Assembly: GCF_037101375.1 (NCBI RefSeq)
Contig: NZ_AP029019.1
Location: 4,281,501-4,345,500 of the forward strand
Reading direction: 5' to 3'
DNA: 64,000 nucleotides
Source: Acidovorax sp. DW039
GTDB taxonomy: Bacteria; Pseudomonadota; Gammaproteobacteria; Burkholderiales; Burkholderiaceae_C
This document shows, one piece after another, positions 54,782 to 64,000 of the stretch; the first letter of the stretch is position 1; each line of letters begins with the position of its first letter. The notes beneath the pieces are model-generated. The model had not been told where the DNA came from. It saw only the letters and a program-made list of their open reading frames with translations, and searched no databases. Made by a program: the position numbers and the translations under genes.

Positions 54782-56275
54782 ATGACCTACCTGCTCGCAC
54801 TCGACCAAGGCACCTCCAGCTCCCGCAGCATCGTCTTTGACGAACGCGGCCACATCGTGGCGCAGGCGCAGCTGGAACTGCCGCAGATCTACCCCCAGCC
54901 CGGCTGGGTGGAGCATGACCCGCTGGAAATCTGGCGAACCCAACTGGCCACCGCGCGCGATGCGCTGGCCAAGGCGGGCATTGCCGCCAATGCTGTACGC
55001 GCCGTGGGCATCACCAACCAGCGCGAAACCACGGTGCTGTGGAACCGCGAGACCGGCCAGCCCGTGCACCACGCCATCGTGTGGCAAGACCGCCGCGCCG
55101 AGCCCGCCTGCGCCCAGCTGCGCGAACAGGGCCACGCCGCCACCATCCAGGCCAAAACAGGCCTGCTGGTAGACGCCTACTTCTCCGGCACCAAGCTGCA
55201 ATGGATGCTGGACAACGTGCCCGGTGCCCGCGAAGCAGCCGAGCGCGGCGAGCTGGCCTTTGGCACGGTGGACAGCTGGCTGATGTGGAAGCTGACCCAC
55301 GGCCAGGTGCATGTGACGGACGTGAGCAATGCCGCACGCACCATGCTGTTCAATGTGCACACCAATCAGTGGGACGACGAACTGCTGGCGCTGCTGCGCA
55401 TCCCCAAGGCACTGCTGCCTGAGGTGCTGCCGTCAGCCGCCCACTTTGGGGACACAGCCGCCGACCTGCTGGGCCATTCCATCCGCATCGGTGGCGTGGC
55501 GGGCGACCAGCAAAGCGCACTGTTCGGCCAGGCCTGCTTCACGGCGGGCATGGCCAAGAACACCTATGGCACGGGTTGCTTCATGCTGATGCACACGGGC
55601 AACACCTTCCAGACCAGCCAGAACGGCCTGCTCACCACCAGCGCGGCACAAGCATCGACCCAACCCGAATTCGCCATGGAAGGCAGCGTGTTTGTGGGCG
55701 GCGCGGTGGTGCAGTGGCTGCGCGATGGCCTGCGCGCCATCACCAACAGCAGCGAGGTCGAGTCGCTGGCGCAAAGCGTGCCCGACTCGGGTGGAGTGAT
55801 GATGGTGCCCGCCTTCACCGGCCTGGGCGCCCCCTACTGGAAACCCGACGCACGCGGCACCATCACCGGCCTGACACGCGGCACCACCATTGCCCACATT
55901 GCCCGCGCGGCACTCGAAAGCATTGCCTACCAAAGCGCAGCCCTGCTGCAAGCCATGAGTCGCGACGCCGTGGCCGCCGGTGGCGCCCCGGTGAGCGAAC
56001 TGCGCGTGGACGGCGGTGCCTGCGTGAACGATTTGCTGATGCAGTTCCAGGCCGACCTGCTGGGCATCCCGGTGGTGCGCCCCGCCGTGATCGAAACCAC
56101 CGCCCTGGGCGCGGCCTATCTGGCGGGCCTGTCGAGCGGCGTGTACGCCAGCACCAGCGAACTCTCCCACCTGTGGCGCGCCGACCGGCGCTTTGTGCCC
56201 ACCCTCAGCAACGGCCGCGCGCAGGAACTGATGGCGAACTGGGAACACGCGGTGAGACAAACCACGGCAAGCTGA
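54782..56275 (+). CDS. glpK: Glycerol kinase
   Basis: 497 residues. ATG 54782 gives [23 protein letters not shown], the N-terminal ATP-binding motif; the second conserved block is [15 protein letters not shown] and a third [29 protein letters not shown]. It phosphorylates imported glycerol to glycerol 3-phosphate, trapping it and supplying both GlpD substrate and the GlpR inducer. Cotranscribed with glpR (19-base gap). A 136-base gap without features precedes proC. Confidence 0.97.
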   Translation: MTYLLALDQGTSSSRSIVFDERGHIVAQAQLELPQIYPQPGWVEHDPLEIWRTQLATARDALAKAGIAANAVRAVGITNQRETTVLWNRETGQPVHHAIVWQDRRAEPACAQLREQGHAATIQAKTGLLVDAYFSGTKLQWMLDNVPGAREAAERGELAFGTVDSWLMWKLTHGQVHVTDVSNAARTMLFNVHTNQWDDELLALLRIPKALLPEVLPSAAHFGDTAADLLGHSIRIGGVAGDQQSALFGQACFTAGMAKNTYGTGCFMLMHTGNTFQTSQNGLLTTSAAQASTQPEFAMEGSVFVGGAVVQWLRDGLRAITNSSEVESLAQSVPDSGGVMMVPAFTGLGAPYWKPDARGTITGLTRGTTIAHIARAALESIAYQSAALLQAMSRDAVAAGGAPVSELRVDGGACVNDLLMQFQADLLGIPVVRPAVIETTALGAAYLAGLSSGVYASTSELSHLWRADRRFVPTLSNGRAQELMANWEHAVRQTTAS

Positions 56276-56411
56276 GCGTGGGCGAGGCGGGAAGCGCGTA
56301 GCAGTAGCCGCGCTTCACCGCCATGAAGGCTGCACGCATGACCAGGTTTGCAGCGCATGTGCCTGCACCGCTCGCGCTACCATCATGGCCCTTCCAGACT
56401 GTTGACCGACC

Positions 56412-57269
56412 ATGAGCACCACCTCTGCACCCGCTTCTGCACCCGCTTCTGCATCCACCCTGCCCGTCATCGCCTTCATCGGCGGCGGCAACATGGCCAG
56501 CGCCATCATTGGTGGGCTGATCCACCAAGGGCTGCCTGCCAGCCAGATTGAGGTGGTAGAGCCTTGGGCCGAAGCACGCGAGGCGCTGCGCAAGCACTAC
56601 GGCATTGAAGCCCAAGCCGAGGCGGGCCCCGCCCTGCAGCGCGCAGGCATCGTGGTCTGGGCCGTCAAGCCCCAAACCTTCAAGGACGCTGCTGCCCAGG
56701 CCAAAGCGCACACGCAGCAAGCGCTGCACCTGAGCGTAGCCGCAGGCATCCGCTCTGACAGCATCGCACAGTGGCTGGCCACCGAGCGCATCGTGCGCAC
56801 CATGCCCAACACGCCCGCCCTGGTGGGCAAGGGCATGAGCGCGCTCTACGCCCGCCCTGCCGTCACACCGGCTGAGCGCCAAAGCGTGGAAGCCATCATG
56901 GCGTCCACAGGCGAGTTTTTGTGGGTGGAAGAGGAGAAACAGCTCGACGCAGTGACGGCCCTCTCCGGCTCCGGCCCGGCCTATGTCTTTTACTTCCTGG
57001 AAGCCATGACCCGCGCAGGCGTGGGCCTGGGCCTGAGCGAGCAGCAGGCGCACCAACTGGCCGTGGGCACGTTCGTGGGGGCCTCCGAACTGGCCCGCCG
57101 CTCCGACGAGCCCCCAGCCGTGCTGCGCCAGCGTGTCACGTCCAAGGGCGGCACCACCTATGCGGCGCTGCAGTCCATGGAGGGGGATGGCGTGGCAACC
57201 GCATTCGAGCGCGCCATGCAGGCCGCCTGCCAACGCGCCGACGAACTGGGCAACGAGTTTGGCAAATAA
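56412..57269 (+). CDS. proC: Pyrroline-5-carboxylate reductase
   Basis: 285 residues. An extra 17-residue Ser/Ala/Pro N-terminus (a short tandem repeat of APASAPASA) precedes the Rossmann motif VIAFIGGGNMASAIIGGL. Conserved features are WAVKPQ, RTMPNTPALVGKG and the C-terminal SGSGPAYVFYFLEAMTRAGVGLGLS with KGGTTYAAL. It makes proline in the last biosynthetic step using NADPH. It is monocistronic. Confidence 0.97.
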   Translation: MSTTSAPASAPASASTLPVIAFIGGGNMASAIIGGLIHQGLPASQIEVVEPWAEAREALRKHYGIEAQAEAGPALQRAGIVVWAVKPQTFKDAAAQAKAHTQQALHLSVAAGIRSDSIAQWLATERIVRTMPNTPALVGKGMSALYARPAVTPAERQSVEAIMASTGEFLWVEEEKQLDAVTALSGSGPAYVFYFLEAMTRAGVGLGLSEQQAHQLAVGTFVGASELARRSDEPPAVLRQRVTSKGGTTYAALQSMEGDGVATAFERAMQAACQRADELGNEFGK

Positions 57270-57274
57270 GCCAG

Positions 57275-57345
57275 CAAAAATATGCTTCCAATAAGCCGCC
57301 TGCGCCCGTAAATAAAGCGCAGGCAGCTATATTTTCAATAGCAAA
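57275..57345. repeat. Dispersed intergenic repeat, copy 8
   Basis: CCGCCTGCGCCCGTAAATAAAGCGCAGGCAGC followed by TATATTTTCAATAGC, in the 99-base gap between convergent proC and the VWA gene, where it may act as terminator. Confidence 0.8.
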
Positions 57346-57368
57346 TCAAACAAGAGAAGCCCAACCCC

Positions 57369-58115
57369 TCACCGCCCGGCCTTCAGCCAGGCCACCAGTT
57401 CATCGCTGATGAGCGACTGGTTGATGGCATCGTCCGATTGCTGCACCCACTGGCGCACCTTGTTCACCGCCGTGAAACCCACGTTGCTGAACTTGTCCCC
57501 CAGGCCCTGGATGTAGGGGAACTGGGCGGACTGGTTGCTCACCCCCAGGAAGTGGAAGTACACCCCGTCCCCCCGCGCCTGCGATGCAGACAGCAGCGCG
57601 GTGGTTCGGGCCTCGTCAGCGCTTTCGCCGTCGGTCACAAAGAAAATCAGCGTCTGGCGGGGCTTGGCGGCAGGTGCCGGGGTTTCACCGCCGCCGCCGA
57701 ACAAGCGGCTCAGAAAGCTCTTGGGCTTTTCCGTCATCCACCCGAAGTCGGTCAACACCCGCTCCAGCACGTAGGAGTAGTCGGTCGCGCCCATGTAGCC
57801 GGGGCAGCCAATGATTTCGCGCTGCACGTAGCCCGCGTAGTTCTTGGCGCTCACATCGGCGGCGTGGTGCACGTTGCGCGGGCCGTTGGAGAAGGTGTAG
57901 ACCTCCATCTTCTGGTCCGGGTCAAACAGCGCAGCCCAGGGAATCAAGCGCGTGAGCAGGTCGTTGGTCACGCCTTGGCGGTGCTCGTCGTCAAACGATC
58001 CCGACACATCCATCACAAACGCCACGTCCACTTTGGGCAGTTCAGTGACGCCCGCCTTGGTCAGGTTGAGCACCAGGGCTTGTTGTGATTTGTTCAGGTC
58101 CAGGGTGAGCGCCAT
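57369..58115 (-). CDS. VWA-domain protein of the Ter/TelA stress module
   Basis: A 248-residue cytosolic protein consisting of a von Willebrand A domain. The MIDAS metal motif is DVSGS (Asp36, Ser38, Ser40), with a conserved Thr in GATDYSYVL and Asp in FVTDGESADEA. A short Pro/Gly insert interrupts the domain near residue 145. It resembles the TerF/TerY-type VWA proteins found with TerD and TelA in toxic-anion and chemical stress clusters. It is the last gene of the minus-strand module, 18 bases after a helical protein. Confidence 0.85.
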   Translation of the reverse strand: MALTLDLNKSQQALVLNLTKAGVTELPKVDVAFVMDVSGSFDDEHRQGVTNDLLTRLIPWAALFDPDQKMEVYTFSNGPRNVHHAADVSAKNYAGYVQREIIGCPGYMGATDYSYVLERVLTDFGWMTEKPKSFLSRLFGGGGETPAPAAKPRQTLIFFVTDGESADEARTTALLSASQARGDGVYFHFLGVSNQSAQFPYIQGLGDKFSNVGFTAVNKVRQWVQQSDDAINQSLISDELVAWLKAGR

Positions 58116-58133
58116 GTTCGGTTGTCCGTCAAG

Positions 58134-59174
58134 TTAAGAGAGGTGGAGCAGGCCCAGCAGGCCTTGCAGTTGCTGCGCCAGGGCGTAGCGTTCGGTGTCG
58201 TTCAGCTGCCGTGCCTGGGTGACCAGGGCCACTTTTTCCATCCACGCGGGCAGGGCCAGCAACACGGTGTCCTGGATGCGGTGGATCAACCCGTCCAGGC
58301 TGTGCTGGCTGCCCTGGCGCAACTGCAGCCCCCCCTGGATGTGCAGCACGGTCTGCGCCAGCGCACTGGCGCGCTGCATCAGGGCATGGGCACGCGGGTC
58401 GGCAGCAGAGTCCAGGGTATCTGCCAAGTAGTGTGCGGCCAGGCTCAGCGCCTCCAGCTGCACGGCCAGGGGCGCCAGCTCGCTGCCAATGCCTTGCAGA
58501 TCGGCCTGCAGGCCGCGCAGGGCGGGCAAGGCCTCGGCCAGGTGCTGGCGCAACTGCGCCAGCTCGCCCTGACTGGCCTGCAACTGTGCGGCAGGCCCGG
58601 CGTTGCTCTTCCAGAACAGCAGCGGCGACTTGGCGGGCGCCACCCATTCATCGGCAATGCCTTGCAGCAGCGCATGCAGCCGCGCCACATGGCGCAGGCT
58701 GGTTTGCACGGTGGTGGCCTGGGTGATCTGCAGCGAGGCATCGACCAGCACGCCATAGCGCTGCTGCGCCTCTTCGCCCCAGCGGGCGGCCTGCGAGGCG
58801 CTCAGGGTGTCCACAATGGTGGCCTGCAGCAGGCGCTGGGCTTGCTGCAGTGCCTCGGGCATCGCGGCAGGAAAACGCTGGGCCAGCGCAGGCAGGCTGA
58901 CCTCCACCCCCCGGCGAATCGTGCCTGGTACCACCGAAGGCGGTGCTTTGAGCCCACCTGAAGACGCACTGGGCGAGGCCATGGGTGCGCCCCCCGACTG
59001 CGCGACCACCGTGGTGGGTGCTGGGCGCGGGGCTGCTGGCGCAGCAGCGGGCGCCATACCCGGCGCAATGACGGTGGCCCGCAGACCGGCACCACCTGCG
59101 GTGGCAGCCCCCGTGGCTGGGGCAGCATCCGCCTGCGGGCTGGCAGGGGCTTGGGTGATGACTTTGGGCTTCAT
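58134..59174 (-). CDS. Helical protein of the Ter/TelA module, unknown function
   Basis: A 346-residue protein. Residues 1-95 are a low-complexity Ala/Pro/Thr tract, probably disordered, ending near PPSVVPGTIRRGVEVSLPALAQRFPAAMPEALQQAQRLLQ. The remaining 250 residues are almost continuous amphipathic helix, like the TelA proteins but without their conserved core. No signal peptide, membrane segment or enzymatic motif is seen. It is embedded between VWA and TerD genes with short gaps (18 and 76 bases), so it is part of the same module and may be a structural partner of TelA. Confidence 0.7.
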   Translation of the reverse strand: MKPKVITQAPASPQADAAPATGAATAGGAGLRATVIAPGMAPAAAPAAPRPAPTTVVAQSGGAPMASPSASSGGLKAPPSVVPGTIRRGVEVSLPALAQRFPAAMPEALQQAQRLLQATIVDTLSASQAARWGEEAQQRYGVLVDASLQITQATTVQTSLRHVARLHALLQGIADEWVAPAKSPLLFWKSNAGPAAQLQASQGELAQLRQHLAEALPALRGLQADLQGIGSELAPLAVQLEALSLAAHYLADTLDSAADPRAHALMQRASALAQTVLHIQGGLQLRQGSQHSLDGLIHRIQDTVLLALPAWMEKVALVTQARQLNDTERYALAQQLQGLLGLLHLS

Positions 59175-59250
59175 CCGGCAAGGGACAGGGATTCACAAGC
59201 GGCGGCGCAGAACACGAAGGCAGAACCTGTGCCGAGCCCCGCCTTGCGGC

Positions 59251-59862
59251 TCAGGAAAAGTGCGACAGGATGAAGTTGAAATCGCCATTGAAGCCGCTGC
59301 CTGCGGCCAGGTAATGCCAGCCGCTGCCATCCAGCAGCAGGCTGCCCATCTGCACGGCATTGAAGGGACCAAATTCGTTGGACAGCAGGTACTCGCCCAG
59401 CACCAGGCCCTGGTCGTTCTTGATGCGGATTCCGGCATTTTTCACCGACGAAAAATTGGCCGCACCCGCCGCGTGGATGGTCACAAAGATCGGAATCTCG
59501 TTCACCCCTGCAGGGATCTTGCTGCCGTCAATCGACAGGGTTTCGTCCACATCCAGGTTCACGCCAGTGCGCGCATCGCCCGAGTGGGTGATGCCGCCCT
59601 CAGGCGTCGAGAACGAGCCGTCGGCGTTGGTGGTCAACACGCCTTGGGGATTGGTCTTTTTGGCGTTGTAGGTGCTCAGCACCTGGTCAAAACTGGTGAC
59701 CTTGGCACCACTGCCGCCGTTGGTGGCCAGCAGCGCGTGGGTGTCCAGGTCGTGCGCCGAATCCCAGGACAGCTCCACCGTGAAGCGCGCAGGCTTGGCC
59801 AGGTTCAGCGACAGTTTGGGGGCGGCATCGCCGGGCTTGGAGAGCTTGAGTTCCAGGGCCAT
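59251..59862 (-). CDS. TerD-family protein
   Basis: A 203-residue TerD/TerX-type protein. It begins MALELKLSKPGDAAPKLSLNLAKPARFTVELSWDSAHDLDTHALL, as TerD-family members do, and includes the calcium-binding signature with HSGDARTGVNLDVDETLSIDGSKIP and IFVTIHAA. TerD proteins bind Ca2+ and act in tellurite, phage and other stress responses, usually in multi-gene clusters. Only one TerD-type gene is present, not the full terZABCDE set. Confidence 0.9.
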   Translation of the reverse strand: MALELKLSKPGDAAPKLSLNLAKPARFTVELSWDSAHDLDTHALLATNGGSGAKVTSFDQVLSTYNAKKTNPQGVLTTNADGSFSTPEGGITHSGDARTGVNLDVDETLSIDGSKIPAGVNEIPIFVTIHAAGAANFSSVKNAGIRIKNDQGLVLGEYLLSNEFGPFNAVQMGSLLLDGSGWHYLAAGSGFNGDFNFILSHFS

Positions 59863-59956
59863 GTCAGGTTCCTTCGAAGCAATGTCAGGGGAATATCTGC
59901 ACCGCCCCGCGCCGCCATGCGTACACGCACAGCCATTGCAGGGCGCAGCAAGGGGG

Positions 59957-61213
59957 TCAGTATTTCAGGGCTTGGTCGGGGCGCAACTGTTGGCCCACGG
60001 CCAGCATGTCTTGACGTGCCTGGGCAAACATCTCACGCGCCTGGGCAAACTTTTGCTGATTGGCAGCGCGGGCCTGCTCCACCACGCCCACCAGCTGCGC
60101 AGTGTCGGCCACGATGGCCTGCAGTTGCTGCGCCTGGGCCAGGCGGTTGTCGCCCGGCGCGTTGGCGGCCTTGGTCACCACGTCTTTCATCAGCACCGAG
60201 CGCACGCCCGCCAGGTTCTGGTCCAGCGCAGCGCCCTGGTCGGCCAGTTGCTGCACCGACTGGGTGACCAGCGCGCCGTGCAGCGTGAGCAGCGTCATCT
60301 TGATGCTGGCAAAGCGGCTGGAGGCGGTGGTGGTAGTCTCTTGCAGCGTGGCAATGGCCGCGTTTTGCAGTTGACGGATCACCAGCTGATCAGCGGGCAG
60401 GCGGCTGAGCGTGCCTTCGAGCGCCAGGGCACGCGATTCCAGCGCCTGCAGCTTGTCCTTGAGTTCAGTGACATGGGCCGTGTCTTGCGGGTTGCCAGGC
60501 TGGGCGCTCAACTCGGCCTGCGCCACCTGCTCCCGCGCCCGCGCCAGAAACAGCGACAGGAAGGCCACCACCACCACAAAGTCGCTGTAGCGGTCGCGGT
60601 ACGACTCCTTGAGCTGCTCCAGCGCACGGATTTCGGTGTCCAGCTTGTGCTGCTCCTGGCGCAGCTCGCCATCCATCTTCTGCACCACATCGACCAGCGT
60701 CTTGGTCTTGCCCAGGGCAATGCGGCGGGTTTCCTCCCACACGGCCGCCAGTGCCTTGGCAGCCGCCGCCTTGTTGAACAGGCCACCAATGCGCGAGAGC
60801 AAGGTGGGTTCGGGGTTCAGGATGCGCTGGGCCAGTGCGGGCAGGTCTTCCTTGTCCACCGCCTCTTTCAGGTTTGCGATCAGCCTGAAAATTTTGGGGT
60901 CGTTGCTCTGGTCGATGCGCGAGAGAAAGCCATCGAGCGTGCGGTGCAGGGCCGTTTCCACATCACCACCCAGGGTGACGATCTCGCGCGTAGGCAGGGT
61001 CAGAAAATCCACCTGCGCCAGGTTTTGCTGCACCAACTGCTGTTGCTCAGCATTGAGCGTGGCAGGAAAGCCCGCAGGCAAGGTCGCCACAGTCGGGACC
61101 GTGGCCAGGGTCTGCGGTGCGGATTGCGGTACAGCCGCATCCACGACAAAGGATTGGGGCGCTACAGCGCTGCCGCCAATCACGGTCACGGTCCGGGGGG
61201 ATGGGGTCGTCAT
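59957..61213 (-). CDS. TelA-family toxic anion resistance protein (locus 2)
   Basis: A 418-residue TelA homolog, clearly different in sequence from the one at 5828-7048. It begins with an Ala/Val/Pro-rich segment, then helical TelA architecture (RIALGKTKTLVDVVQKMDGELRQEQHKLDTEIRALEQL) with central LQNAAIATLQETTTTASSRFASIKMTLL. It is the first gene of the module with TerD, the helical protein and VWA. The clearest TelA similarity is in the middle; the C-terminus ends in DMLAVGQQLRPDQALKY. Confidence 0.85.
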   Translation of the reverse strand: MTTPSPRTVTVIGGSAVAPQSFVVDAAVPQSAPQTLATVPTVATLPAGFPATLNAEQQQLVQQNLAQVDFLTLPTREIVTLGGDVETALHRTLDGFLSRIDQSNDPKIFRLIANLKEAVDKEDLPALAQRILNPEPTLLSRIGGLFNKAAAAKALAAVWEETRRIALGKTKTLVDVVQKMDGELRQEQHKLDTEIRALEQLKESYRDRYSDFVVVVAFLSLFLARAREQVAQAELSAQPGNPQDTAHVTELKDKLQALESRALALEGTLSRLPADQLVIRQLQNAAIATLQETTTTASSRFASIKMTLLTLHGALVTQSVQQLADQGAALDQNLAGVRSVLMKDVVTKAANAPGDNRLAQAQQLQAIVADTAQLVGVVEQARAANQQKFAQAREMFAQARQDMLAVGQQLRPDQALKY

Positions 61214-61246
61214 GCGTGTCCCAGGTTCGAAGAAGGGCCTGCCAGT

Positions 61247-62128
61247 TTACTGGCGCAGCAGGTAGCTGCCCGTAATGCCGGCAAACACCGTCGCACCCAG
61301 CCAGTGGTTGATACGGAATGCTTTGAAACAGCCTTCACGGGTGCGGGTACGGATCAATGTGAAGTGCCACGCGGCCTGGGCCAGCGCCGCAGCTATTGCT
61401 ATATAAAAAATAGCACCCAGCGCTTTATCAGCAAGCGCTACAGCCCAAATACCTATGAAAAGCAGGTAGAACAGCACGATGCCTGCCACATCAAAACGCC
61501 CCAGGGTGATGGCCGAGGTCTTGATGCCGATCTTGAGGTCGTCGTCGCGGTCCACCATGGCGTATTCGGTGTCATAGGCCAGCACCCAGAACAGGTTGCC
61601 CAGCCACATCCACCACGCCACGGCAGGCACGGTGCCCTGCACGGCGGCAAACGCGATGACGATGCCAAAGTTGAATGCAATGCCCAGCACCGCCTGCGGC
61701 ATGGCAATGATGCGCTTGGTGAACGGGTAGGCAATGGCCACCAGCACGGCAGGCACCGACCAGAGGATGGCGGCCGTGTTGGTGGTGAGCACCAGGCCAA
61801 ACGACACCAGCGCGAGCACCGCGCCGAGGCCCAGCGCCTCCTTCACGCTCACGGCGCCGGTGGTCACCGGCCGCTGCGCCGTGCGCTTGACGTGTTTGTC
61901 AAAGTCACGGTCGGCCACGTCGTTCACGCAGCAGCCCGCGCTGCGCATGAGGATGGTGCCCAGCACAAACACGATGAGCAGGTGCCAGCCTGGAAAGCCA
62001 TCGGCCGCAATCCACAGCGCGCTGAGCGTGGGCCACAGGCACACCAGCCAGCCTGCGGGGCGGTCCCAGCGGATCAGATCGAGGTAGAGCGAAAAACGGC
62101 TGCGTGTAGAGACAGTGTGCGGCGACAT
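61247..62128 (-). CDS. ubiA: 4-hydroxybenzoate polyprenyltransferase
   Basis: A 293-residue inner-membrane enzyme of ubiquinone synthesis, attaching the polyprenyl chain to 4-hydroxybenzoate. ATG 62128 starts [27 protein letters not shown]; an upstream extension to 62335 is not family-like. The two Asp-rich motifs bind Mg-diphosphate: NDVADRDFD (residues 69-77) and [12 protein letters not shown]. About eight membrane helices are present. Helix near [30 protein letters not shown] is encoded by a dispersed repeat copy, an unusual feature. Confidence 0.95.
   Translation of the reverse strand: MSPHTVSTRSRFSLYLDLIRWDRPAGWLVCLWPTLSALWIAADGFPGWHLLIVFVLGTILMRSAGCCVNDVADRDFDKHVKRTAQRPVTTGAVSVKEALGLGAVLALVSFGLVLTTNTAAILWSVPAVLVAIAYPFTKRIIAMPQAVLGIAFNFGIVIAFAAVQGTVPAVAWWMWLGNLFWVLAYDTEYAMVDRDDDLKIGIKTSAITLGRFDVAGIVLFYLLFIGIWAVALADKALGAIFYIAIAAALAQAAWHFTLIRTRTREGCFKAFRINHWLGATVFAGITGSYLLRQ
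61392..61445. repeat. Dispersed repeat, copy 9, inside the ubiA coding region
   Basis: GCTATTGCTATATAAAAAATAGCACCCAGCGCTTTATCAGCAAGCGCTACAGCC has both dyads of the family yet is translated in frame as part of a UbiA membrane helix region. Confidence 0.8.
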
Positions 62129-62324
62129 GATGGAACGACGGAGGGCTGGCTTGGCCGTCGATGGCTTCGGAGAGTAGCGAACCACGGGCGACCCGAATGT
62201 AGCAGCAGCACCGCAATCGTTGGCGTGTGTCGCGCAGGCTAAGTAACACCCCCTGCGCCAGCACAAAACCCGGTACAGTCTGCCGTCCTCCCTCTGCAGC
62301 GCCCGCCCCTGGCGGCCTCTATGC

Positions 62325-64000
62325 ATGCCGCACACCTTGACCTCTCAGTCCTCTACGCGCTTTACCGTCCCTCGCGGAGTGCTGGCGGGCTTCCTGATTG
62401 CTGCCCTCGCCACGGTACTGATCGCGCTGGTGAATTTCCGCACCGCCCAGGTGCGTGCGCACGCTGTGGAAGCCATGGACGAAACCACGGTGACCATGCG
62501 CCACCTCAACCTGTTCTTGTCCTCGCTAAAGGACGCCGAGACCGGGCAGCGCGGCTACCTCCTGACGGGGGACGACACCTACCTGCAGCCCTACAACCTG
62601 TCGCTGAGCGCCATGGAGCGCAACATGGTGCGCCTCAAAGAGCTGACGGACGATAACGCCGTGCAGCGCCGCCTAGTACTGCAGATCGATGACCTGCGCC
62701 ACGAAAAGCTGCGCGAGCTGGGCGAAACCATTGAACTGCGCCGCTCGAAGGGCCAGGAAGCAGCAGTAGCCGTGACGCGCAACGACTCGGGGCGGGTGAT
62801 GATGGACCGCATCCGCGACCTGGCGTCGGACCTGTCCACGCTGCTGAACCAGCAGCTGGAGAACGACCGCAAGCAATGGGTGGAGGCTGCGGCCATGTCC
62901 ACCTACTACTCCTGGGGCGGCTCGTTCGTGCTGCTGGTGCTCATCTGCCTGTCGGCCGCCGCCAATGCGCGGGAGTACCGTCTCAAGGCGCAGCAGTCCT
63001 GGGTGGCGGCCGGCCTCAACGGACTGAGCCAGCGCATCCAGGGCGACCACCGGCTGGAAGACCTGGGCCAGCTCACACTCGAATACCTGGCGCAGTACCT
63101 GCGCGCCGCCGTGGGGGCGGGCTACGTGGCCGACTGCAATGGCGCACTCACCCTGTTTGGGGGCTACGCCCTGCCCCGCGAGCGGCTGGAGCAGCGCCTG
63201 CTGCCCGGCGAGGGTCTGGTGGGCCAGGCGGCACGCTCGCGCCAGATGCTGCATGTGCGCGATGTGCCCGCCGGGCACCTGATGGTGTCGTCCAGCACCG
63301 GCCAGTCCGCACCCACCGAGCTGCTGCTGGCACCCGCCATCGAGAACGGCGAAGTCTTTGCGGTGATCGAGCTGGGCTTTCATCGCCCGCTGACGGAGCC
63401 CGAGCGCACCCTGATGGAACGTGCCTCGGGCATCCTGGCGGTGGCGATCCGCGCGGGTATTGACCGCAACCGCCTGGAGGCCTTGCTGGAAGAAACCCAG
63501 CGCCAGTCCGAAGAGCTGCAGACCCAGCAAGAGGAGCTGCGCGTGAGCAACGAGGAGCTGGAGCAGCAAAGCCGCATCCTGCAAGAGTCGCAGGCCCAGA
63601 TGGAGGTGCAGCAGACCGAGCTGGAGCAGACCAACGCCCACCTGGAGGCGCAGACACAGCAACTGGAATACCAGCGCGAGCAACTGTTGCGTGCCCAAAG
63701 CGCCATGACGGACAAGGCCCGCGAGCTGGAGCTGGCCAGCCAGTACAAGAGCGAGTTCCTGGCCAACATGAGCCACGAGCTGCGCACACCGCTCAACTCC
63801 ACCCTGATCCTCGCCAAGCTGCTGTCTGACAACAAGCCGGGCAACCTGAGCGCCGAGCAGGTGAAGTACGCGCAGACCATTTACGCTGCGGGCAATGACC
63901 TGCTGGCCCTGATCAACGACATTCTGGATCTGGCCAAGATCGAGGCCGGCCAGGCCACCGTGTCGGTGGAAACGGTGACGCTGTCCAAGGCGCTGCAAAC
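62325..64000 (+). CDS. CHASE3-GAF sensor histidine kinase, 3' end beyond window
   Basis: From ATG 62325 ([38 protein letters not shown]) the frame stays open to the window end, 558 codons; a different-frame ATG at 62321 leads only to a short shadow. A first membrane helix is followed by a CHASE3 periplasmic domain ([29 protein letters not shown]), a second membrane helix near residue 195 ([18 protein letters not shown]), a GAF-like domain (about 225-385), a long coiled coil rich in Glu/Gln (about 385-475) and the HisKA phospho-acceptor [15 protein letters not shown] with His484. The ATPase and any receiver domains lie beyond the edge. Input signal is unknown. Confidence 0.92.
   Translation, partial: MPHTLTSQSSTRFTVPRGVLAGFLIAALATVLIALVNFRTAQVRAHAVEAMDETTVTMRHLNLFLSSLKDAETGQRGYLLTGDDTYLQPYNLSLSAMERNMVRLKELTDDNAVQRRLVLQIDDLRHEKLRELGETIELRRSKGQEAAVAVTRNDSGRVMMDRIRDLASDLSTLLNQQLENDRKQWVEAAAMSTYYSWGGSFVLLVLICLSAAANAREYRLKAQQSWVAAGLNGLSQRIQGDHRLEDLGQLTLEYLAQYLRAAVGAGYVADCNGALTLFGGYALPRERLEQRLLPGEGLVGQAARSRQMLHVRDVPAGHLMVSSSTGQSAPTELLLAPAIENGEVFAVIELGFHRPLTEPERTLMERASGILAVAIRAGIDRNRLEALLEETQRQSEELQTQQEELRVSNEELEQQSRILQESQAQMEVQQTELEQTNAHLEAQTQQLEYQREQLLRAQSAMTDKARELELASQYKSEFLANMSHELRTPLNSTLILAKLLSDNKPGNLSAEQVKYAQTIYAAGNDLLALINDILDLAKIEAGQATVSVETVTLSKALQ

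Noticed and set aside
56412-56460. Tandem repeat at the start of proC as a repeat locus
   Set aside because: Only two to three short units encoding an Ala/Pro/Ser linker; not a distinct element.
62321-62656. Short plus-strand frame beginning at the first ATG before the kinase
   Set aside because: It uses a different frame and Arg/His-rich text; the frame from ATG 62325 gives the CHASE3 kinase.

Overview
The window is a high-GC stretch of chromosome from a betaproteobacterium, most likely family Comamonadaceae (Acidovorax-like). The evidence is the gene content (several Bug-type tripartite tricarboxylate transporter binding proteins, PhaM, AcdR/AcdS, a Rhizobium-type glycerol ABC transporter, an ubiquinone pathway prenyltransferase), the gene order, and two families of dispersed intergenic repeats I associate with this family: one built from GCTAT...ATAGC plus TGCGCTT...AAGCGC arms (at least nine sites here), and one CTCCCCCTGAGTCGCC-type element. 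I see no rRNA, prophage, insertion sequence, transposase or CRISPR array.

Layout. 1-4.2 kb: a sugar-acid-type operon (IlvD/Edd dehydratase, RraA-like protein, Bug binding protein) divergent from a GntR/FCD repressor cut by the window edge, with a perfect 18-bp palindrome between them. 4.4-9.7 kb: a TelA-centred envelope or stress locus (XpaC-like membrane protein, YiaA/B protein, TelA, zinc-ribbon coiled-coil membrane protein, DUF2145 protein and partner). 10-13 kb: saccharopine-dehydrogenase-like protein, an AT-richer orphan, and the O-acetylserine/cysteine exporter EamA. 13-17.7 kb: a chemoreceptor, AcdR-AcdS (ACC deaminase) and another Bug protein. 17.8-22.7 kb: an LplT-PlsC fusion coupled to an HExxH protein, a CREST (ceramidase-like) membrane protein, a divergent XRE regulator and a YXWGXW/calcium-repeat protein. 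22.8-28.2 kb: a hydratase, SorAB sulfite dehydrogenase, a frameshifted PhnD-like/rhodanese gene, and a FIST protein. 28.3-33.5 kb: PhaM and a copper-handling cluster (PCu(A)C, YcnI, TonB receptor, DUF2946). 33.7-36.3 kb: DksA-type protein, small eRF1-like protein, cysteine-free Rrf2 regulator, NhaR-like LysR regulator.

36.6-45.7 kb is the spc-alpha ribosomal operon on the minus strand (rplN to rplQ with secY and rpoA), followed by initiator tRNA. It starts at rplN behind its own promoter; the S10 block is not upstream and infA is missing between secY and rpmJ. 45.7-56.3 kb is a complete glycerol regulon: minus-strand glpS-T-P-Q-U-V and glpD (import and oxidation of glycerol 3-phosphate) and plus-strand glpR-glpK (repressor and kinase), with GlpR-like half-sites between the two arms. 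56.4-64 kb: proC, a second stress module (VWA protein, helical protein, TerD, TelA), ubiA, and a CHASE3-GAF sensor kinase cut by the window end.

The most notable points are: two independent TelA loci in 64 kb; predicted asymmetric ATPase sites in GlpS/GlpT; a single-base frameshift in the gene divergent from sorAB; intergenic-type repeats lying inside coding sequence of ubiA, a YcnI-family signal peptide and the XRE regulator tail; and a matching 21-bp inverted-repeat motif in two distant divergent promoters.
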